Origin: Rhizobium leguminosarum bv. viciae USDA 2370
GTDB taxonomy: Bacteria > Pseudomonadota > Alphaproteobacteria > Rhizobiales > Rhizobiaceae
Assembly: GCF_002008365.1 (NCBI RefSeq)
Contig: NZ_MRDL01000059.1
Location: 248,001-312,000 of the forward strand
DNA: 64,000 nucleotides
Direction of reading: 5' to 3'
The notes under the pieces were generated by a model. It worked only from the letters and a program-made list of their open reading frames with translations. It was not told the origin of the DNA and made no database searches. Below, in pieces: positions 1 to 8,198 of this stretch. Made by a program: the position numbers and the translations under genes. The stretch's first letter is position 1. Every line of letters begins with the position of its first letter.

Positions 1-1
1 C

Positions 2-511
2 GGAGGTGGATTTTCTGCACTGTCGGACGACGACTGGCATAAGGAGCTGTCGCTCAATCTGTTTCCGGCTGTCCGACTGGATCGGCTGCTCGTTCCGGAC
101 ATGGTCACCCGAGGAAACGGTGTGGTCGTGCACGTTACATCCATCCAGAGGGTCCTGCCGCTTCCGGAATCGACGACTGCCTATGCTGCAGCCAAGGCAG
201 CACTTTCCACATACAGCAAGGCGATGTCGAAGGAAGTGTCGCCAAAAGGTGTCCGGGTCGTTCGGGTGTCGCCTGGCTGGATCGAAACGGAAGCCTCGGT
301 CCGTCTTGCCGAGCGTCTGGCGAAGCAGGCGGGAACTGACCTTGAGGGCGGCAAAAAGATCATTATGGATGGGCTGGGCGGCATTCCGCTCGGTCGTCCG
401 GCAAAACCGGACGAGGTCGCAAACCTGATTGCCTTCCTCGCCTCCGACCGCGCTGCGTCGATCACTGGTACTGAATATACGATCGATGGAGGGACAGTGC
501 CAACAGCCTAG
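2..511 (+). CDS. SDR family oxidoreductase, 5' truncated
   Basis: C-terminal 169 residues of a short-chain dehydrogenase/reductase. The frame is open to the window edge, so the start lies outside. The active-site Tyr-x-x-x-Lys is visible in YAAAKAAL, preceded by the conserved Ser in HVTSIQ. The tail has the usual SPGWIET segment, the GRPAKPDEVA helix and a final TEYTIDGG. The N-terminal Gly-rich NAD(P)-binding motif is not in view. Such enzymes are cytosolic NAD(P)(H)-dependent alcohol/ketone oxidoreductases; the substrate cannot be told. It converges on the marR-type gene 20 bp downstream. Family call is secure, specific function unknown. Confidence 0.9.
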   Translation, partial: GGGFSALSDDDWHKELSLNLFPAVRLDRLLVPDMVTRGNGVVVHVTSIQRVLPLPESTTAYAAAKAALSTYSKAMSKEVSPKGVRVVRVSPGWIETEASVRLAERLAKQAGTDLEGGKKIIMDGLGGIPLGRPAKPDEVANLIAFLASDRAASITGTEYTIDGGTVPTA

Positions 512-531
512 GCGCCGACATGCACGGCAAC

Positions 532-999
532 TCAGGTCGGCGCATCCCACCCGCCGATCTGGGAATAGATCGCGTTGCGGAGATGACGGACGTCGCGGTT
601 CAGAGCGCCCAATTCCTGTGGCGTCTGGGTCGAGGCAGCAAGCAAGGTGTCGCTGAGACAACCAGCCTTGTGCTGCAATGCCCGGCCTTCGTCGGTCAAC
701 GCAATCAACACCTGGCGCTCGTTGTTCAGGTTTCTGGTCCTGTGCAGCAACCCGGATGTCTCAAGGCGCTTCAATAGCGGCGTCAGCGTGCTGGATTCCA
801 GGGCAAGGGCGTTGGCAATGGCACCGACCGTCTGCCCATCTTCGCTCCACAACACATTGAGCACGAGGTACTGCGGGTACGTCAGGCCCAACTCGTCGAG
901 AAGAGGTTTGTAGGCGCGCTGGATTGCAATTCCGGCAGTGTAAATCGCGTAGCACAGTTGGTCGTGCAGGGGGGGTGGGTCGTTATGGCGTTTGGTCAT
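532..999 (-). CDS. MarR family transcriptional regulator (OhrR-like)
   Basis: 155-residue winged-helix regulator. The central region has the MarR layout: a first helix (LCYAIYTAGIAIQRAYKPLL), the recognition helix around ALALESSTLTPLLKRLE, and the wing with RNLNNERQVLIALT. The start at 999 has AGGAG just upstream; a longer frame to 1041 would run toward the operator. It is divergent from an exported hydrolase gene, and the shared intergenic region carries two copies of an imperfect palindrome, so it probably represses both itself and the hydrolase. No Cys is present near the N-terminus where OhrR proteins sense peroxide, so the ligand is open. Confidence 0.9.
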   Translation of the reverse strand: MTKRHNDPPPLHDQLCYAIYTAGIAIQRAYKPLLDELGLTYPQYLVLNVLWSEDGQTVGAIANALALESSTLTPLLKRLETSGLLHRTRNLNNERQVLIALTDEGRALQHKAGCLSDTLLAASTQTPQELGALNRDVRHLRNAIYSQIGGWDAPT

Positions 1000-1049
1000 T
1001 CTGAACTCCTGTAGATCTCCATATACCCTATGCAATAGCAAAATTAAAT

Positions 1050-1067
1050 ATCGCGATAAGAATTATC
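1050..1067. promoter_or_regulatory. Putative MarR operator, copy 1
   Basis: ATCGCGATAAGAATTATC, containing the inverted repeat GATAA-3-TTATC. A second copy with 15 of 18 identical bases lies exactly 53 bp further on. It sits upstream of the marR-type start, a location suited to autoregulation. Assignment to the adjacent MarR protein is inferred from position. Confidence 0.6.
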
Positions 1068-1102
1068 TTGACGCGCAATCTGAAGTCTGCCAGCTTATAT
1101 AT

Positions 1103-1120
1103 ATCGCAATAACAGTTATC
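1103..1120. promoter_or_regulatory. Putative MarR operator, copy 2
   Basis: ATCGCAATAACAGTTATC, the second copy of the 18-bp palindromic element. It ends 21 bp before the hydrolase start codon, so a bound repressor would block transcription or early elongation of that gene. The 53-bp period is about five helical turns, placing both sites on the same DNA face. Confidence 0.6.
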
Positions 1121-1141
1121 GCAATTACCGAGGAATCAGCC

Positions 1142-1936
1142 ATGCCACGCAAGACCACGACCACCATAGCCGCAATTGCTACTGCAGCCTCACTGTCCGC
1201 CGCCGCATTGCCGGCGAACGCCGCGGACACCATCTCTCAAGGCCAATCCGTCAGAAATGTTGTGCTCGTCCACGGCGCCTTTGCGGACGGTTCTGGCTGG
1301 AAGGGTGTTTATGACAACCTCACCAAGCGGGGCTATCGCGTTACCATTGTCCAGAACCCCCTGACATCTCTCGAAGACGATGTCGCAGCCACCAAACGTG
1401 CGCTGGAACGGCAGGATGGTCCGGTCATTCTCGTTGGACATTCCTGGGGCGGCACGGTCATCACGGAAGCTGGCATTGATGCAAAGGTTGCAGGCCTCGT
1501 TTACGTCTCGGCTCTCTCTCCTGATGCAGGCGAGACGACGGCTCAACAATACGAAGGATTTGCTCCCGCATCGGAATTCGTCATCGAGACGACGAAGGAT
1601 GGTTTTGGATATGTCAGCCCGGAAAAGTTCAAGGCTGGCTTTGCTCATGACGTCAGCGATGCTGATGTTGCGTTCATGAGAGACGCGCAAGTCCCGATCA
1701 ATATGTCGGCGTTCGGCACGAAGCTCGAACATGCTGCCTGGCACACCAAGCCCAGCTGGGCTGTGATTGCTACCGAGGATAGGGCATTCGATCAGGCCAT
1801 GCTGATCCACATGGCCGAACGCATCAAGGCGAAGATCACCAAGGTTTCGGCAAGCCACGCCCTGTTCATGACGCAGCCGAAGGTGGTCGCGGATACCATT
1901 GATCAGGCCGCCAAGGCCTTCTCGGCGAAGAAGTAG
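1142..1936 (+). CDS. Exported alpha/beta hydrolase
   Basis: 264 residues. Start at ATG 1142 has GAGGA seven bases upstream and begins a clear signal peptide ending near ANAAD (residue 29); the longer frame from 992 runs through the operator and is unlikely. The mature protein has the oxyanion segment VLVHGAFADGSGW and the nucleophile elbow GHSWGG (Ser101). The likely acid lies around TEDRAFD and the catalytic His in SASHALF. This matches the small EstC/salicylate-esterase-like group of hydrolases; the substrate is unknown, location probably periplasmic. Divergent from and probably repressed by the MarR protein. Confidence 0.88.
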   Translation: MPRKTTTTIAAIATAASLSAAALPANAADTISQGQSVRNVVLVHGAFADGSGWKGVYDNLTKRGYRVTIVQNPLTSLEDDVAATKRALERQDGPVILVGHSWGGTVITEAGIDAKVAGLVYVSALSPDAGETTAQQYEGFAPASEFVIETTKDGFGYVSPEKFKAGFAHDVSDADVAFMRDAQVPINMSAFGTKLEHAAWHTKPSWAVIATEDRAFDQAMLIHMAERIKAKITKVSASHALFMTQPKVVADTIDQAAKAFSAKK

Positions 1937-1951
1937 TGACAGACGCAGTTT

Positions 1952-1979
1952 CATCGGGACAGCCGGCACTGTCCCGATG
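1952..1979 (+). terminator. Hairpin after hydrolase gene
   Basis: Perfect 11-bp inverted repeat (1952-1962 and 1969-1979) with a 6-base loop, 15 bp after the hydrolase stop. No T-tract follows, so it is either a weak or factor-dependent terminator or an mRNA 3' stabiliser. Confidence 0.5.
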
Positions 1980-2131
1980 GCGAAGAGCAGCGCCCGTCGA
2001 ACCGAGCGAGGTCGGGCCAAAGCGAGCAGATGAAGGCCGCACGATCTCGGCCTAGGATCCATTGCCCGCATTCGCCCCGGGATCCTCAGCACTTTCGCTA
2101 TTATTTTGAATCCATTCACGGAGGTAGTCAC

Positions 2132-3763
2132 GTGAAGCTGAATAGTCATGACCAGAATGCACCCAAAAATCCGCCCATTCCTCAGAGCGAGGTCGGTGAT
2201 GTTTTCGACTTCATCGTCTGCGGCGCCGGGTCCAGCGGCTCCGTTGTTGCCGCGCGACTGGCAGAGGATGGAAACGCAAGCGTCCTACTGCTCGAGGCAG
2301 GCGGGGACGATGCGGCCGAGAGCGTTACAAACCCTACGCAGTGGCCGCTCAATCTCGGCTCGATCCGGGACTGGGGTTTTGTCGGACAACCGGCACCTGG
2401 CCTGGACGGTCGACGTCTTCCTCTCAGCATGGGCAAAGGGCTCGGTGGCGGTTCGAGCATCAATGTCATGGTGTGGGCCAGAGGACACAGGGGAGATTGG
2501 GACCACTTTGCCGCTGAAGCCGGCGATGACGCGTGGGGCTATCAGTCAATCCTCGGCTACTATCGCCGGATCGAAGATTGGCAGGGCGCTCCGGACCCAA
2601 CGCGTCGCGGCGTGGGAGGACCCGCCTACGTAGCGCAGCCGCAGGCGCCCCAACCGATCGCAGAGGCCTTGTTGAGTGCGGCATCCACTATCGGCATTCC
2701 CGTCTACGATAGCCCGAACGGTGAAATGATGGAGGGGCCAGGAGGGGCATCGATCGCTGAACTGCGGATCCGGGATGGCAAGCGGGAATCCGTGTTCGGA
2801 TCCTATGTCCGTCCGCTCATGTCGCGCCCAAACCTGACTGTGCTGACCTACGCACTGGTCACGCGCCTCATCTTCGATGGCAAGCGCGTGACGGGTGTCG
2901 AGGTTCTCGTCGATGATCAGCGACGTCAATTCACGGCGCGTTGCGAAACGGTACTGTCGCTAGGCGCGATCAACACTCCGAAAGTGTTGATGCAGTCGGG
3001 CATAGGTCCGGAAGACGAGCTGCAAGCCCATGGCATTCCCGTGGTTCAACACTTACCTGGCGTTGGGCGCAATCATCAGGATCACCTCGCATTCGGCTGC
3101 ACCTGGGCATATCGAAAATCAGAAACCGTCGGTGGTAGCGGCTGCGAAGCAAAACTCTACTGGAAAAGCGACTCGCGTCTTGCGCAGCCGGACATTCTTC
3201 AGTGCCAGTTGGAGTTCGCTGTGCCGTCGCCGATCGAGACGGGCCTCGAAACGCCGGAACATGGCTGGACGATGTTTAACGGTCTCGCCCAGCCAAAAAG
3301 CCGTGGTCGATTGCGGCTCTCCGGCCCCAATACGAATGACCCTATCCTGATCGAACCGAATTCACTCAGCGCGCCGGAAGACATGGCGGCCGCCTTGGCT
3401 GCGGTGGACTTGTGTCGCGAACTCGGAAACAGCGATGCTTTCACGCCACTGGTGACAGGCGAGGCGGCTCCGGGCGCGCGCGACAGATCAGGGATGATCG
3501 ACTTTATCCGGCGTTCGGCGGTCACCTACTGGCATCAGTCCTGCACAGCCAAAATGGGACGTGACAGCAGGTCTGTGGTCGACAGTGAGCTCAAGGTGTA
3601 CGGTATCGATGGCCTTCGCATCGCAGACTCCTCGATCATGCCGCGTATCACCACCGGCAACACCATGGCGCCTTGCGTTGTCATCGGAGAGCGGGCGGCC
3701 GATCTGATCCGGAACATGCATGGCCTTACGGACTCGAGCGGAGGGTTCAATCAGCCCATCTGA
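2132..3763 (+). CDS. GMC family oxidoreductase (choline dehydrogenase-like)
   Basis: 543-residue flavoprotein. GTG start at 2132 has GGAGGT six bases upstream; an in-frame ATG at 2030 has no support. Near the N-terminus is the FAD-binding motif DFIVCGAGSSGSVVAARL followed by LLLEAGG. The first GMC signature region contains GKGLGGGSSINVM and the second GAINTPKVLMQSGIG. The active-site His is His468 (YWHQSCTAKMG), with the second active-site position Asn in GNTMAPC. Length and motifs fit the choline/alcohol dehydrogenase branch, cytosolic or membrane associated. A Rho-independent terminator follows. The substrate is not predictable from context. Confidence 0.92.
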   Translation: MKLNSHDQNAPKNPPIPQSEVGDVFDFIVCGAGSSGSVVAARLAEDGNASVLLLEAGGDDAAESVTNPTQWPLNLGSIRDWGFVGQPAPGLDGRRLPLSMGKGLGGGSSINVMVWARGHRGDWDHFAAEAGDDAWGYQSILGYYRRIEDWQGAPDPTRRGVGGPAYVAQPQAPQPIAEALLSAASTIGIPVYDSPNGEMMEGPGGASIAELRIRDGKRESVFGSYVRPLMSRPNLTVLTYALVTRLIFDGKRVTGVEVLVDDQRRQFTARCETVLSLGAINTPKVLMQSGIGPEDELQAHGIPVVQHLPGVGRNHQDHLAFGCTWAYRKSETVGGSGCEAKLYWKSDSRLAQPDILQCQLEFAVPSPIETGLETPEHGWTMFNGLAQPKSRGRLRLSGPNTNDPILIEPNSLSAPEDMAAALAAVDLCRELGNSDAFTPLVTGEAAPGARDRSGMIDFIRRSAVTYWHQSCTAKMGRDSRSVVDSELKVYGIDGLRIADSSIMPRITTGNTMAPCVVIGERAADLIRNMHGLTDSSGGFNQPI

Positions 3764-3784
3764 TGAAGAGATTTATGTGGAGAT

Positions 3785-3818
3785 CGGCGGCCAGCATACG
3801 TGGGCCGCCGAGCTTTTT
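3785..3818 (+). terminator. Rho-independent terminator after GMC gene
   Basis: Perfect 8-bp GC stem (3785-3792 with 3803-3810), 10-base loop, then a run of five T at 3814-3818. It lies 21 bp after the GMC stop and before the convergent SMP-30 gene. Confidence 0.75.
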
Positions 3819-3855
3819 GTTCGCCTCGCGCCATATTGGTGCAAGGCGACCAACC

Positions 3856-4770
3856 TCACGGCACCTGCGCCCCACTCACCGCAACGTACACCGCATAAAC
3901 CGACCGCGTCGCCGCAATAAACAGCCGGTTGCGTTGGGGGCCGCCGAAGGTGAGGTTGGCGACGGTCTGCGGTACGCGGATCTTGCCGATCAGTTTGCCG
4001 GTCGGGTCGAAACAATGGACGCCATCGGCAGCACTCGACCAGAGGTTTCCGTTGACGTCTGTGCGAATGCCGTCCGGAATGCCGTTGTCGATCAGGCAGA
4101 AGACGCGGCCGTTCGCGAGCCTTTTGCCGTCGATCACATCGAAAGCGCGGATGTGACGCGGCAGGCTTTCGTCATGGCTGGCGGCCGAGTCCGCCAGGTA
4201 GAGGATTGTCTCATCGGGCGAGAAGGCGAGGCCGTTTGGCTGAATGAAATCCGTGACGACAGCCGCAATTTCGCCGGTCGTCGGATCGAGCCGGTAGACG
4301 TTGCGGGTCGGCTGCTCCGGCTCGGCGCGATAGCCTTCATAGTCCGACATGATGCCGTAGGTGGGGTCGGTGAACCAGATCGTGCCGTCCGATTTTACCA
4401 CCACGTCGTTCGGCGAATTGAGCCTGGCGCCCTTGAAACGATCGGCGAGCACGGTGATCGAGCCGTCGACCTCGGTGCGGGTGACGCGGCGCGTCCCATG
4501 TTCACAGGATATCAGCCGTCCCTGCCGGTCGCGCGTATGGCCGTTGGTGAAGTTGGAGGGTTGGCGATAGATGGAGACGCCGCTCTCAGGCGTCCATCGC
4601 AGCATGCGCTGGTTGGGAATGTCGCTCCACAGCAGTTGGTTCGCGTCGTTGAACCAGACGGGACCCTCCGCCCAGCGGCAGCTTGAATATAGCTCGTCGA
4701 GACCGGCGCTGGTCACGATCATCTGCCGGAAGCGCGGGTCGTGGATTTCGTAGATGCTGGCCTCGGCCAT
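3856..4770 (-). CDS. SMP-30/gluconolactonase family protein
   Basis: 304-residue six-bladed beta-propeller enzyme. Conserved metal-site segments are visible: the N-terminal Glu in AEGPVWFNDANQLLW, the Asn in NSPNDVVVKSDGTIWFTDP, and the Asp in FSPDETILYLADS. Members hydrolyse aldonolactones or other lactones using a divalent metal. There is no signal peptide, so it should act in the cytosol. It is the last gene of the RbsABC-like operon, 14 bp after the second permease. This suggests the imported sugar is oxidised to a lactone before ring opening; the dehydrogenase for that step is not in the operon. Confidence 0.9.
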   Translation of the reverse strand: MAEASIYEIHDPRFRQMIVTSAGLDELYSSCRWAEGPVWFNDANQLLWSDIPNQRMLRWTPESGVSIYRQPSNFTNGHTRDRQGRLISCEHGTRRVTRTEVDGSITVLADRFKGARLNSPNDVVVKSDGTIWFTDPTYGIMSDYEGYRAEPEQPTRNVYRLDPTTGEIAAVVTDFIQPNGLAFSPDETILYLADSAASHDESLPRHIRAFDVIDGKRLANGRVFCLIDNGIPDGIRTDVNGNLWSSAADGVHCFDPTGKLIGKIRVPQTVANLTFGGPQRNRLFIAATRSVYAVYVAVSGAQVP

Positions 4771-4784
4771 GGCGGTCTTTCCGT

Positions 4785-5735
4785 TTATCGCATGCCGGCC
4801 CGGCGGCCGCCGGCGAGCATGATGACGCTGATGATGATGAGGCCGGTCATGATCAGGCGGATGCCCGCGCCGAGCCCGTAAGTGTTGAGCATGGAGACGA
4901 CCAGGAACATGAAGAGCGATGCGCCCCAGATGCCCGGTACGTTGGAATCACCGCCGGCGACCGCCGTGCCGCCGATGACGACGACGGCGATCGACATCAA
5001 GAGATATTCCGAGCCCATGTTGAGCGCGGCGCCGCCGGAAAAGCAGGCGAGCAGATAGCCCGCGACCGAGGCTAGAACGGCGCAGAAGAGGTACGTGACG
5101 AAACGCGTGCCGTCGACCGGAATGCCGGCCATGCGGGCTGCCGGCATGCTCTGGCCAATCGCCGAGATCCAGCGCCCGTAGATCGTCTTTTCGAGCAAGA
5201 ACCAGGCCAGCAGCGAGATCAGGAGTGCTGCGATCGCCACATTCGGCACGCCGAGCGTGTGCGACGTGGTGAATTCCGCCAGCACGCTCGGTGGCTTGAT
5301 GCGCAGTCCCCGGTTCGTCCAGATCGCGGCAGACTGCACGATGAAGCTCATGGACAGTGTGGCGATGATCGGCGGAATGCGCAGCGCCTTGATAAGTGCA
5401 TAGTTGCCGAGACCGACGACAAGGCCGATGACGATGGCGACGAGAAGGCCGGGCAGGATCATGCCGTTTTCGACATTCATCAGCTTCAGCGCCACCGTGC
5501 CGGCAAGCGTCATGGTGGCGGGAACCGAGAGGTCGATGTTGCCGGGGCCGAGCGTGATGACGAACATCTGGCCGATGCCGACGATGACCGAGAAGGCCGC
5601 GAAGGTGAGGGCTGCCTGCGACAGGCCAAGCGTGCTGGCGCCGAGCGTCACCATGATCGTCAGAAACCAGACGACAAAGGCGGCAAGCCACGACCAGATC
5701 CAGGGTTTGCGAAAGAGGCGAAGGAGAGGGGTCAT
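4785..5735 (-). CDS. Sugar ABC transporter permease (RbsC-like) 2
   Basis: 316-residue integral membrane protein of the BPD_transp_2 family used by ribose/xylose-type importers. Begins MTPLLRLFRKPW and has hydrophobic spans throughout, with the conserved FVITLGPGNIDLSVPATM region and the cytoplasmic loop around GQSMPAARMAGIPV. The start at 5735 overlaps the stop of the preceding permease by 4 bp (ATGA), showing translational coupling. The same frame stays open to 6887, but the upstream part is a shadow of the first permease. The two permeases presumably form a heterodimer. Confidence 0.92.
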   Translation of the reverse strand: MTPLLRLFRKPWIWSWLAAFVVWFLTIMVTLGASTLGLSQAALTFAAFSVIVGIGQMFVITLGPGNIDLSVPATMTLAGTVALKLMNVENGMILPGLLVAIVIGLVVGLGNYALIKALRIPPIIATLSMSFIVQSAAIWTNRGLRIKPPSVLAEFTTSHTLGVPNVAIAALLISLLAWFLLEKTIYGRWISAIGQSMPAARMAGIPVDGTRFVTYLFCAVLASVAGYLLACFSGGAALNMGSEYLLMSIAVVVIGGTAVAGGDSNVPGIWGASLFMFLVVSMLNTYGLGAGIRLIMTGLIIISVIMLAGGRRAGMR

Positions 5736-6679
5736 CGGCGCTTCTCCCGCTTCTCCAGGCGGTTCAGCATCAGACGAAGTGCGAGCACGATGATCAGGAT
5801 CGCGCCCTGGGCCCCGATCTGCCAGTCCGGCGAGATCCGCAGGAAGGACAGGAACGAGCCGGCGAGCGTCAGCGTCAGCGCGCCGATGACGGCGCCGACC
5901 GGGGAGACGCGGCCGCCGATGAACTCGCCGCCGCCAAGGATCACGCCGGCGATCGACAGCAGCGTGTAGCGCAGTGCGATATTGGCATCGGCCGAGGTGG
6001 TCAGGCCGACAAGGGCAATGCCGGCGAGCACAGCAAAGAGGCCGGCAAGCCCATAGGCGGCAGCGCGCGCCGCGACAATCGACCAGCCGGCGCGCTCGAC
6101 CGAGCGCTGGTTGCCGCCAATGCCGCGCATCAGCACGCCGAGCGAGGAGCGCATGATGAGGAGATGGGCAACCACGGCGATGACGATGCTGGCGACGATC
6201 GCCATCGGCGCCAGCGGCGGCTTGACGGTCATCAGCCAGCGGACCCAATCGGGCGCCTGCCCGCCCGGTGCCGGCAGCAGCAATACGGCAAGGCCACCCC
6301 AGACGAAGCTCATGCCGAGGGTCACGACGATGGAGGGCAGGTCGCGCAGATAGATGACGACGCCAAGCGCCGCATAGGTTGCGATCGCGCCGGCAAGGAT
6401 CAGCACGCCGGTCACCGGGGCATCCCGCAGAAAGGTTGCGGTGACGCAGGCGACGAAGCTGACGAATGTGCCCATCGAGAGATCGAGATCGTTGACCGCC
6501 ATCACGATCATCTGGGCGATCGTCGCCAGCGCGATCGGCACAGCCAGGTTGAACAGCAAGTTGAGCCCGACATAGCTCATGGCGCGCGGCTGCAGCCAGA
6601 AGACGGCGGCAAGCAGCAGCGTCAGCGACAAGGCGGGAATGGCAAGACGCATGGCGTCGGACGACAGCCGGACCGTCAT
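5732..6679 (-). CDS. Sugar ABC transporter permease (RbsC-like) 1
   Basis: 315-residue BPD_transp_2 permease with many hydrophobic spans. It has the family segment IVMAVNDLDLSMGTFVS and the coupling-loop region GIGGNQRSVERAGW. It overlaps the ATPase gene upstream and the second permease downstream by 4 bp each, so all three are translationally coupled. Two different permease subunits suggest a heterodimeric channel rather than the single RbsC homodimer. Confidence 0.92.
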   Translation of the reverse strand: MTVRLSSDAMRLAIPALSLTLLLAAVFWLQPRAMSYVGLNLLFNLAVPIALATIAQMIVMAVNDLDLSMGTFVSFVACVTATFLRDAPVTGVLILAGAIATYAALGVVIYLRDLPSIVVTLGMSFVWGGLAVLLLPAPGGQAPDWVRWLMTVKPPLAPMAIVASIVIAVVAHLLIMRSSLGVLMRGIGGNQRSVERAGWSIVAARAAAYGLAGLFAVLAGIALVGLTTSADANIALRYTLLSIAGVILGGGEFIGGRVSPVGAVIGALTLTLAGSFLSFLRISPDWQIGAQGAILIIVLALRLMLNRLEKREKRR

Positions 6680-8139
6680 GCGGCGACCCCTTCGAAGGAG
6701 GCGGCGATGATATTCTTCTCGTTGACGGCGTCGCCGGCGAGTTCGGCCGTGATGCGGCCTTCGCGGAAGACATAGACGCGGTCGCAGAGGCGGACCTCGT
6801 CCATTTCGGTCGAGTACCAGATGAAGGTGCGGCCACGCGCCGCTTCCTCGCGGATGATCGCGTAGACCTCCTGCTTGGTGCCGACATCGACGCCGCGCAT
6901 CGGATCGTCCATCAAGACGACAGGCGCGCGTGTCGCCAGCGCCCGGGCAAAGAGCACCTTCTGCTGGTTGCCGCCGGAAAGCGAGAGGATACGATTGTCC
7001 ATGTCGGGCGTGCGGATCTCGATCCGCCGCTTCCAGTCAGCGCCCTTCGTCTCCTCTTCGCCCGCGAGGATGAGGCCGCGCCGGGAGAGGTCAGCGAGCG
7101 AGGCGATGGAGAAATTGCGCAGGATGCTCCACAGCTCGAAGACGCCGTTGAGGCGTCGGTCGCCGGCGACAAAGGTGACGACAGGATCGCGCTCCGGCAG
7201 CCAGTTGCCGGATTTGGCGGCATGCAGGGCGAGCAGCAGCTCGGTCTGCCCGTGGCCGGCCAAACCCGCCAGTCCGATGATCTCACCCTTGCGCGCCGCA
7301 AAGGGCAGGCCTTTCGCCTGATGGGAGAGAATGAGCTGGGCGGTGGATTGTTCGCGCGCCGAGCGCTGCTTGGTCTCCTCTTTCGCAACGGTGCCCATCG
7401 CTTCCACCAGGCCGTGATGGTCGAAGCCCTGCGCCGGGCGCTCGGCGACGACACGGCCATCCTTCATGACGACGATGCGATCGGAGGTTTCGAGGATCTC
7501 GTGCAGGATATGCGAGATGAAGATGACGGACCCGCCGGTCGCGATGAAGCGGCGAACATAGTCGAGCATCTGCCGGGCAAGGCTTGCATCGAGCGACGAA
7601 GTGGGTTCGTCGAGGATCACCAGACGGGGTGCAATGCCGGCGTCGGAAAAGGCCATTGATATCTCGACCATCTGCCGCTCGGCGATCGAAAGATCGCCGA
7701 CGGTCCGGCTGCTGTCGATGCCGTGGCCGGGAAAGACGGCATCGAGGCTTTTCTCGATGATCTCTGCGGCGCGCCTGCGCCAGCCGAAGCCGCCGAGATG
7801 GCGATGCATGATGCGCGTGTTCTCGACGATCGAAAGGTTGGGGCAGAGCGAAAGCTCCTGGAAGACGCAGCGCACGCCGCGGGCACGCGCCGCGTTGATA
7901 CCGTAGCGCTCCAGCCGCTCGCCGTCGCTTGCCACACTTCCTTCGTGCGGCGTGAGGCCGCCGTTGATGACGCTGACGATGGTGGACTTGCCGGCTCCAT
8001 TGTGCCCGACGAGCCCGACGCATTCGCCCGGCATGACGCGGAGGGTCACGCCATCGAGTGCCCTGACCGCGCCGAAGCTCACCTTGGCGCCATCGACGGC
8101 GATCACCGCCTTCAAAACCTCATCCATGCTGCCCGCCAT
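6676..8139 (-). CDS. Sugar ABC transporter ATP-binding protein (RbsA/MglA-like)
   Basis: Tandem-domain ATPase. Domain 1 has Walker A GHNGAGKST, signature LSIAERQMVEIS and Walker B LVILDEPTSSLD. Domain 2 has the degenerate P-loop GLAGLAGHGQTE usual for the family, signature LSGGNQQK and VLMDDPMRGVD. The frame opens at ATG 8169, but that codon lies in the loop of a transcription terminator, so the true start is more likely ATG 8139 (487 residues) or ATG 8127 (483). It powers sugar uptake with the two permeases and the binding protein. Confidence 0.9.
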   Translation of the reverse strand: MAGSMDEVLKAVIAVDGAKVSFGAVRALDGVTLRVMPGECVGLVGHNGAGKSTIVSVINGGLTPHEGSVASDGERLERYGINAARARGVRCVFQELSLCPNLSIVENTRIMHRHLGGFGWRRRAAEIIEKSLDAVFPGHGIDSSRTVGDLSIAERQMVEISMAFSDAGIAPRLVILDEPTSSLDASLARQMLDYVRRFIATGGSVIFISHILHEILETSDRIVVMKDGRVVAERPAQGFDHHGLVEAMGTVAKEETKQRSAREQSTAQLILSHQAKGLPFAARKGEIIGLAGLAGHGQTELLLALHAAKSGNWLPERDPVVTFVAGDRRLNGVFELWSILRNFSIASLADLSRRGLILAGEEETKGADWKRRIEIRTPDMDNRILSLSGGNQQKVLFARALATRAPVVLMDDPMRGVDVGTKQEVYAIIREEAARGRTFIWYSTEMDEVRLCDRVYVFREGRITAELAGDAVNEKNIIAASFEGVAA

Positions 8140-8149
8140 GCCTGCTTGC

Positions 8150-8185
8150 AAAAAATGCCGCGCGGCCATCTGCGGCCGCGCGGCA
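8150..8185 (-). terminator. Internal terminator/attenuator between binding-protein and ATPase genes
   Basis: On the minus strand: a perfect 12-bp GC-rich stem (8174-8185 with 8156-8167), a 6-base loop and six U residues (8155-8150). It follows the binding-protein stop by 13 bp. It should end most transcripts there, giving more binding protein than membrane components, with read-through for the rest of the operon. Confidence 0.85.
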
Positions 8186-8198
8186 GTCGCCGGGAGAT

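Noticed and set aside
1000..1041. 14-residue N-terminal extension of the MarR protein
   Set aside because: ATG 999 has a good AGGAG; the extension adds a non-conserved segment running toward the operator.
1190..2149. 319-residue minus-strand frame
   Set aside because: Lies opposite the exported hydrolase gene and its hairpin; long antisense frames are common at this GC content.
3673..4686. 337-residue plus-strand frame
   Set aside because: Antisense to the SMP-30 gene and crosses the terminator at 3785-3818.
5736..6887. N-terminal part of a 700-residue minus-strand frame ending at 4785
   Set aside because: It is a shadow of the first RbsC-like permease gene and the end of the ATPase gene, rich in Arg/Ala. 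The true second permease starts at 5735 with an ATGA overlap.
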